64,000 nucleotides of DNA, taken from positions 1-64,000 of the forward strand of contig JAHDOV010000016.1 in assembly GCA_018434685.1 (NCBI GenBank), in the 5' to 3' direction. The notes under the pieces were generated by a model that saw only the letters and a list, made by a program, of their open reading frames with translations, was not told where the DNA came from and made no database searches. Each line of letters begins with the position of its first letter. The first letter of the stretch is position 1. Of this stretch, positions 59,383 through 64,000 are shown one piece after another. Source of the DNA: Deltaproteobacteria bacterium. Its GTDB lineage: Bacteria; Desulfobacterota; Desulfomonilia; UBA1062. The position numbers and the translations under genes are program-made.

Positions 59383-60435
59383 ATGCATATGGCCGATGCC
59401 CTGCTCTCGCCCGCTGTCGGCGCAACGATGTGGGCTGCCACCGCATCCCTGATGGTGTATTCCGCAAAGAAACTCAAGGACGATCCGGATGACCGCAGGG
59501 TGCCGCTCATGGGCGTGCTGGGAGCCTTTATCTTTGCCGCGCAGATGATCAACTTCACCATTCCTGCAACCGGCTCGAGCGGCCATCTCGGAGGGGGGAT
59601 GATCCTGGCTGTCCTGCTGGGGCCGCATGCCGCCTTCCTCGTCATGGCCTCGATCCTGACAGTCCAGGCCCTGTTCTTTGCAGACGGCGGTCTGCTGGCA
59701 CTGGGGTGCAATATCTTCAACCTCGGCGTCTTCCCCTGCTTTATCGCCTATCCGTTCATATACCGCACGATCGTCGGGGAAGGCCCCACAAAGGCCCTGC
59801 TCTTTACCGGGGCGACCCTGGCCTCGGTCGTGGCCCTGCAGCTCGGTGCCTTCGGGGTCGTGCTCGAGACGGTCGCATCCGGCATCAGCGAACTGCCGTT
59901 TGCCAGCTTCGTGCTCCTCATGCAGCCCATCCACCTCGCTATCGGGGTCGTCGAAGGCCTGGTCACCACTGCAGTCATCACGTTTGTCTGGCAGGCCCGC
60001 CCTGAGATCCTGCAAATGGCGCAGGGGCGTATAGACAGGGATTTCTCCACCAGGAAGGTGCTCGCAGGCCTTGCGCTTGTCGCGCTCGTTACCGGAGGCA
60101 TCTTCTCGTGGTTTGCCTCGGCACATCCCGACGGACTCGAGTGGGCCATGTTCCATGCCGCCGGCCAAGAGGAGCTTGAAGCGCCGAAGGGCGCTGCCCA
60201 TGCCGCCCTTGCCGGAATCCAGGAGAAGACAGCGTTCATGCCCGATTATGCCTTCAGACAGGGCGACCCCGGAGAAGACGATGGTGAAGGTGTGGAAGAG
60301 CCATGGCCCGCAGTGAGTGCCGGCACAACAGCGGCCGGTATTGTGGGTGGTTTCCTGACCCTGGTGCTTGCAGGCCTGATCGGGTTTGCCCTGAGGCTTG
60401 CCGGGCGGTCCCGCGAGACCGTAACCGGCGCGTAA
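59383..60435 (+). CDS. cbiM: Cobalt/nickel transporter component CbiM with fused CbiN-like tail
   Basis: The 350-residue membrane protein begins with the diagnostic MHMADALLSPAVGA, whose N-terminal Met-His binds the metal, and continues with the CbiM core of about seven helices (SSGHLGGGMILAVLLGPHAA). The last 130 residues (about 220-350) add two helices around a periplasmic loop, the pattern of CbiN/NikN fused to the substrate component. It captures Co2+ or Ni2+ in an ECF-type transporter. AAAGGAG precedes the ATG. The T and A components follow, so the operon is complete. Metal choice cannot be decided from this sequence. Confidence 0.9.
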   Translation: MHMADALLSPAVGATMWAATASLMVYSAKKLKDDPDDRRVPLMGVLGAFIFAAQMINFTIPATGSSGHLGGGMILAVLLGPHAAFLVMASILTVQALFFADGGLLALGCNIFNLGVFPCFIAYPFIYRTIVGEGPTKALLFTGATLASVVALQLGAFGVVLETVASGISELPFASFVLLMQPIHLAIGVVEGLVTTAVITFVWQARPEILQMAQGRIDRDFSTRKVLAGLALVALVTGGIFSWFASAHPDGLEWAMFHAAGQEELEAPKGAAHAALAGIQEKTAFMPDYAFRQGDPGEDDGEGVEEPWPAVSAGTTAAGIVGGFLTLVLAGLIGFALRLAGRSRETVTGA

Positions 60436-60503
60436 CAAGAGGCGGCAGGGACAGTCTCCGGAAAGGAAATCCATGTGTACCGCCATGGTGAGGACATGCA
60501 GGC

Positions 60504-61322
60504 ATGACAAAGGTTGAAACAGCCCTGGGCAGCATGAGCATGAATGGCCTGGATCATGGTGTGACCCGGGATACGCTCACCGGCAGTATCGACCCCCGGG
60601 CCAGGCTCATCACGACCATGGTGTTCATCATCGTGGCAACCTCGTTCGGAAAGTACGATATCCTCGGGCTCCTCCCGCTGGTCATCTATCCCATGGTGCT
60701 CATGGCCCTGGGAACGGTGCCGGTGCGCAGCATCGCGAAGAAGCTGTTGTACGTGAGCCCACTGGCGATCTTTATCGGGATATTCAACCCGCTCTTCGAC
60801 AGCCGGATCCTCGTTCATCTCGGCCCGGTAGGCATCTCCGGGGGGTGGATCTCGTTTGCCACCATCATGCTCAAGTTCGTTCTCACGGTGAGCGCAGCAC
60901 TGATCCTGGTTGCCTCCGGCGGGTTCGACGCCGTATGCCAGGCCCTCGCACGGCTCAAGGTGCCAAACGTGTTTGTCTCCCAGCTCATGTTCATGCACCG
61001 CTATATCTATGTGATGACGGATCAGGCCTCACGCATGGTTCGCGCCCATTCACTGCGTTCGTTCCGGCGCAGCGGTATGAGCCTGCGGGTGTTCGGCTCG
61101 CTCATCGGGCAGCTGCTTTTGCGTACCCTTGACCGGGCCCAGCGCATCCATACAGCAATGGTCTCGCGCGGGTTCACCGGGGAGATCCCGCTCATGAGAG
61201 AGCTTCGGTTGGCGGGTAGAGATGCGGCCTTTGTCGTTTCGTGGTCTGCTTTGTTTATCCTTGTGCGGCTGTACAACATTCCTTTGTGGATCGGTTCGAC
61301 TCTCATGGGGGTGCTCTCGTGA
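60504..61322 (+). CDS. cbiQ: Cobalt/nickel ECF transporter transmembrane component
   Basis: The 272-residue protein fits CbiQ/NikQ (EcfT): five or six helices, DPRARLITTMVFIIVATSF near residues 30-48, and the ATPase-coupling segments LRSFRRSG and MVSRGFTGEIP, where AxxSRG-type motifs contact CbiO. It joins CbiM to the ATPase in the membrane. The start at 60504 follows an AGG-rich stretch. Its TGA overlaps the GTG of cbiO. Confidence 0.9.
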   Translation: MTKVETALGSMSMNGLDHGVTRDTLTGSIDPRARLITTMVFIIVATSFGKYDILGLLPLVIYPMVLMALGTVPVRSIAKKLLYVSPLAIFIGIFNPLFDSRILVHLGPVGISGGWISFATIMLKFVLTVSAALILVASGGFDAVCQALARLKVPNVFVSQLMFMHRYIYVMTDQASRMVRAHSLRSFRRSGMSLRVFGSLIGQLLLRTLDRAQRIHTAMVSRGFTGEIPLMRELRLAGRDAAFVVSWSALFILVRLYNIPLWIGSTLMGVLS

Positions 61323-62053
61323 GCCATCACATTGTCGAGGTCAGAGACCTGGAATACTCCTACCCGGACGGCACGTGTGCATTGAACGGGGTTTCGTTCA
61401 GGATCACCCACGGCGAGTCGGTGGGTCTGGTTGGGGCCAACGGCGCAGGCAAGTCCACCCTTCTGCAGCACCTGAGCGGCTGTCTCTTTCCTGCAGGAGG
61501 CACAGTGCGCATCGGAGATTTTCCCCTCACCAGGGAAAATGTCCATGACGTGCGCCGACACGTGGGCATGATATTCCAGGACCCGGACGACCAGCTCTTC
61601 ATGCCCACAGTCTTCGATGACGTGGCGTTCGGGCCGCTGAACCTGGGCATGCCAAAAGACGAGGTGGAGGCCCGGGTCATGGATGCACTCAATGTCGTGG
61701 GAGCGGCCCACCTCATGAACCGTCCTCCCTACAAGGTCTCGGGCGGTGAGAAGCGCGCTGTCGCCATTGCCACCGTGCTCTCCATGGCGCCCGATATCCT
61801 TGTGCTGGATGAGCCGAGCGCCGGCCTCGATCCCAGGTCCCGAAGAAGCCTCATCGGGCTGCTCGGGAATTTCAGCCACACCAAGATCATCGCCACCCAC
61901 GATCTCGACCTTGTCATGGACCTGTGCGAGCGAACCCTGGTCATTCACAACGGCCGGATCGCCGCCGACGGGCCCACCATGGAGATCTTCGGCAACGAGG
62001 CCCTGCTGGAAGCCAATCACCTGGAAAAGCCCCTGAGGATGCAGGGGTTTTGA
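61319..62053 (+). CDS. cbiO: Cobalt/nickel ECF transporter ATPase
   Basis: This 244-residue ABC ATPase has Walker A LVGANGAGKSTLL, the Q-loop MIFQDPDDQLF, signature KVSGGEKRAVAIATVL, Walker B ILVLDEPSAGLDP and the His switch IIATHDLDL, all intact. I start it at the GTG at 61319, which overlaps the cbiQ stop (GTGA), and not at an ATG 78 bases upstream that would lie within cbiQ. It powers metal uptake. It is the last gene of the operon. Confidence 0.93.
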   Translation: MSHHIVEVRDLEYSYPDGTCALNGVSFRITHGESVGLVGANGAGKSTLLQHLSGCLFPAGGTVRIGDFPLTRENVHDVRRHVGMIFQDPDDQLFMPTVFDDVAFGPLNLGMPKDEVEARVMDALNVVGAAHLMNRPPYKVSGGEKRAVAIATVLSMAPDILVLDEPSAGLDPRSRRSLIGLLGNFSHTKIIATHDLDLVMDLCERTLVIHNGRIAADGPTMEIFGNEALLEANHLEKPLRMQGF

Positions 62054-62140
62054 TGAATCAGGGTCATTGAATCTGGCCGGTTGAATAGTGCGATCGAGAA
62101 TAGTTCTTCGTGGGATAATATCTGTATTTGAGAGGCACTA

Positions 62141-62215
62141 GGCACTGGGCGCTTGGAAAAGATAAGAACAGAATATAAGGTCCAAGCTATAAGTTATAAG
62201 GTTTCTTCTGTTTTG
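62141..62215. repeat. AT-rich degenerate repeats downstream of cbiO
   Basis: Units such as ATATAAGG, CTATAAG, TTATAAGG and GGCACTAGGCACTGGGCGC recur in this short stretch. They resemble in style the cluster at 58950-59240. The rest of 62054-62319 shows no gene. Confidence 0.35.
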
Positions 62216-62319
62216 TATTCTGCACCTTTATTAGATTTCAGGTGTTCGATCAGAATACCGATATGCCTTACAACACGAAGACGACCCTCAGAGAGTCGTA
62301 CACATCGAGGCAGCGACGA

Positions 62320-63378
62320 ATGGATAGACACCGACGACGATGGATTGTGATCTTGTTGACTGGTATGTTCCTGACCGTTCTGGCGGAAACCTCCTGCCTG
62401 TATGCAGCCCGCATCTTTATCCTGCACAGCTACGAGAAGGATCACGTGTGCGGCCAGCCCCAGCATGACGGCGTGGTATTCGCTCTGCGGCAGGCCGGAT
62501 ATCGTGACACGGAAAACCTCGAGCTTGAGGTGTATTATATGGATACCAAGCAGCGCAACAACATCCCTGAGCTGATCGAGCGCCAGGCCCTTCTTGCCAG
62601 GAAACGGATCGATGCCTTCAAACCGGATGTGCTGGTCACGCTGGACGACAATGCCTTTTCCTCTGTGGGTCTCGCCTATGCACAGGCCCCGTTCCCGGTG
62701 GTGTTCTGTGGTGTGAACCAATGTCTCGAGCAGTACAACGCCAGGGTGCACTTCCTGGACGCCCGCCACGCGCCCGGGCACACCATAACGGGGGTGTATG
62801 AGAAGCTGCATGTGAGTGACGCCCTGCGGGTTCACTGCCGGCTTTTTCCCGGGGTGCAGACGGTACAGTTCATTGTTGACCGTTCCGTTACCGGCCGGGC
62901 GATATTCGAACAGATTACAAAAGAATTGTCCGGCGATCCGCCGCCTTGTGTCTGGCGTATGACGGTGGTGGACAGCTGGGAGGCATATCAGGAGGAGATT
63001 CGCCGTGTCAACCGGGACAGCAGCATCAGCGCGCTGTATCCGGCAGTCCTGCTCCTGAAGGATAAAGACTCGACGACCTATACGGCCAAGCAGATTATCC
63101 CCTGGACGACGCAGGTCTCCACCAAACCAGAGCTCGGTGTCAATAATATGTTCACGCGCCTGGGCATGTTCGGCGGTGCGGCGGTTGATTTCTTTTCCAT
63201 GGGGAAGCAGGCTGGCAGAATGGTCGCCAGGATCCTGCAGGGAGAAGACCCGGCCGGCATCGCCATCGAGGACTCCCAGCGCTATGCGCTCGCCTTCAAC
63301 CTCCATCGCGCCGCAGTGCTGGGGCTTGATATTCCTCAGGACGTGATCCTGTCCGCTGACGAGATCGTTACGGAATGA
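62320..63378 (+). CDS. ABC-type substrate-binding protein (PF04392-like)
   Basis: The 352-residue protein has a membrane or signal segment (IVILLTGMFLTVLAETSCLY, about 9-28) and then a periplasmic-binding fold: IFILHSYEKDH, KRIDAFKPDVLVTLDDNAF, VVFCGVNQ, and a second lobe with TVQFIVDRSVTG and GMFGGAAVDFFSMGKQAGRM. That layout matches the ABC substrate-binding (PF04392) family, which often sits beside sensor proteins. Ligand unknown. The start at 62320 puts the signal first. The next gene starts 6 bases past this stop, so the protein may deliver a ligand to that sensor. No permease or ATPase follows within the window. Confidence 0.75.
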   Translation: MDRHRRRWIVILLTGMFLTVLAETSCLYAARIFILHSYEKDHVCGQPQHDGVVFALRQAGYRDTENLELEVYYMDTKQRNNIPELIERQALLARKRIDAFKPDVLVTLDDNAFSSVGLAYAQAPFPVVFCGVNQCLEQYNARVHFLDARHAPGHTITGVYEKLHVSDALRVHCRLFPGVQTVQFIVDRSVTGRAIFEQITKELSGDPPPCVWRMTVVDSWEAYQEEIRRVNRDSSISALYPAVLLLKDKDSTTYTAKQIIPWTTQVSTKPELGVNNMFTRLGMFGGAAVDFFSMGKQAGRMVARILQGEDPAGIAIEDSQRYALAFNLHRAAVLGLDIPQDVILSADEIVTE

Positions 63379-63384
63379 TCGGCA

Positions 63385-64000
63385 ATGAACAGGATGCCAC
63401 AAAAGCGGTTCTCCCGGTTTCTGTTCCTTTCTATGCTCGTGTTTATGGGGATATCACTGACCTTGGTGATGGGAAGCCTGTATTGGATGATCAGCCGCTC
63501 CATAAACAAGGAATTCAATAACGAGGTCAGGGCCCGCCAGGCCGAGGTGAACATGATCCTTCACGAGCGGTTCAGCATGATCGGCTCGAAGCTCAACGAA
63601 CTCTCGCTCGACAATGCCTTGCGGGTGAACCTCATGCTGGGAATGGATCACCTGCTTGAGGAGCAGCTCGGGATACAATATGCCTTTCCCGAAGGGACTC
63701 AGACGATTCTCCTGGATCACAAGACTCAGCAATTTTATCCCCATAAGACGAGCGCTGACAGCAGACTCACCAGACAGCTGCAGGCCATGGCCGCGGCGGA
63801 TACCGTGCAGTGCGAGCGATTCATCTCACCGGACGGCCTTGCCCGGGTGAGCATCTGGTCCGTGCCGGTGATGCGCAGAGACGATCGTCTCGGGACCCTG
63901 TTTGCGGTGTATGATCTCGCCCGGGATTCAACCTTCTGGGAGCGGATCGCTGGGAGTGATGCGGAAGGCATATACCTCCACACCGACTCGGGACAGGTCA
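63385..64000 (+). CDS. Membrane sensor protein, N-terminal part (cut by window end)
   Basis: The first 205 codons are visible. A membrane helix (SRFLFLSMLVFMGISLTLVM, about 9-28) is followed by an extracytoplasmic region of dCache-like character (about 40-205, with VRARQAEVNMILHERFSMIG and VSIWSVPVMRRDDRLGTLFA). The rest, which might be a histidine kinase, diguanylate cyclase or chemoreceptor part, lies beyond position 64000. It starts 6 bases after the binding-protein gene and is probably its signalling partner. Confidence 0.7.
   Translation, partial: MNRMPQKRFSRFLFLSMLVFMGISLTLVMGSLYWMISRSINKEFNNEVRARQAEVNMILHERFSMIGSKLNELSLDNALRVNLMLGMDHLLEEQLGIQYAFPEGTQTILLDHKTQQFYPHKTSADSRLTRQLQAMAAADTVQCERFISPDGLARVSIWSVPVMRRDDRLGTLFAVYDLARDSTFWERIAGSDAEGIYLHTDSGQV

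Noticed and set aside
1-64000. CRISPR array, prophage or insertion sequence
   Set aside because: No evenly spaced direct repeats, no phage structural genes and no transposase or integrase were found.

Overview
The window looks like chromosomal DNA of a strictly anaerobic, GC-rich Gram-negative bacterium, most likely a fermentative, syntrophic or respiratory member of the Desulfobacterota (Deltaproteobacteria) or a relative. Pointers are sigma-54 promoters, two acyl-CoA dehydrogenases, flavoprotein reductases, a class III ribonucleotide reductase, a glycyl-radical enzyme with its activase, a Tat-exported molybdoenzyme, formate-tetrahydrofolate ligase, Co/Ni uptake and a probable tiny selenoprotein. 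The genus is not recognisable with certainty. No rRNA, tRNA, CRISPR array, prophage or intact insertion sequence was seen.

Layout. 1-6 kb: tandem copies of a ComEA-like secreted protein, a ChaN/Tiki-like protein, a PPC-domain secreted protein, an acyl-CoA dehydrogenase, a small unknown gene and a DUF481 outer-membrane protein; four minus-strand genes or gene copies here carry matching -24/-12 promoters. 6-15 kb: a PAS-LuxR regulator and two fumarate-reductase-like flavoproteins, then an ACT-ACT-HAD protein with a degraded phosphatase site beside fhs. 15-21 kb: amidase, a frameshifted thiamine-binding-protein remnant, a MtnX-like phosphatase coupled to thiamine pyrophosphokinase, methyltransferase and EamA transporter. 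21-28 kb: nrdD behind two NrdR boxes, an AEC permease, a MYG1-like protein, and an ACT + UPF0210 pair. 28-32 kb: an orphan TPP-riboswitch-like element, a frameshifted AhpD-like gene, then xdhC, cysteine desulfurase and sufU.

32-44 kb: a long acyl-CoA dehydrogenase, a PP-loop protein, a rhodanese-YceI fusion, a hydrolase, a methyltransferase, a 49-residue candidate selenoprotein with an in-frame UGA and a downstream hairpin, and a GntR regulator divergent from a glycyl-radical enzyme plus activase, with the same palindrome before both. 44-57 kb: FRG protein, M20 peptidase, NarX/NarL-like two-component pair, a molybdoenzyme / ferredoxin subunit / TorD chaperone operon, and a chemotaxis receptor. 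57-64 kb: an acetoacetate-decarboxylase-like/PilZ fusion, a BASS-type transporter, the cbiM(N)QO uptake operon, and a periplasmic binding protein followed by a sensor cut by the window end.

Themes. Anaerobic radical and metal chemistry dominates. Thiamine appears three times (remnant gene, pyrophosphokinase, orphan riboswitch), suggesting rearranged thiamine loci. A dispersed intergenic repeat occurs twice and abuts one of the decayed genes.
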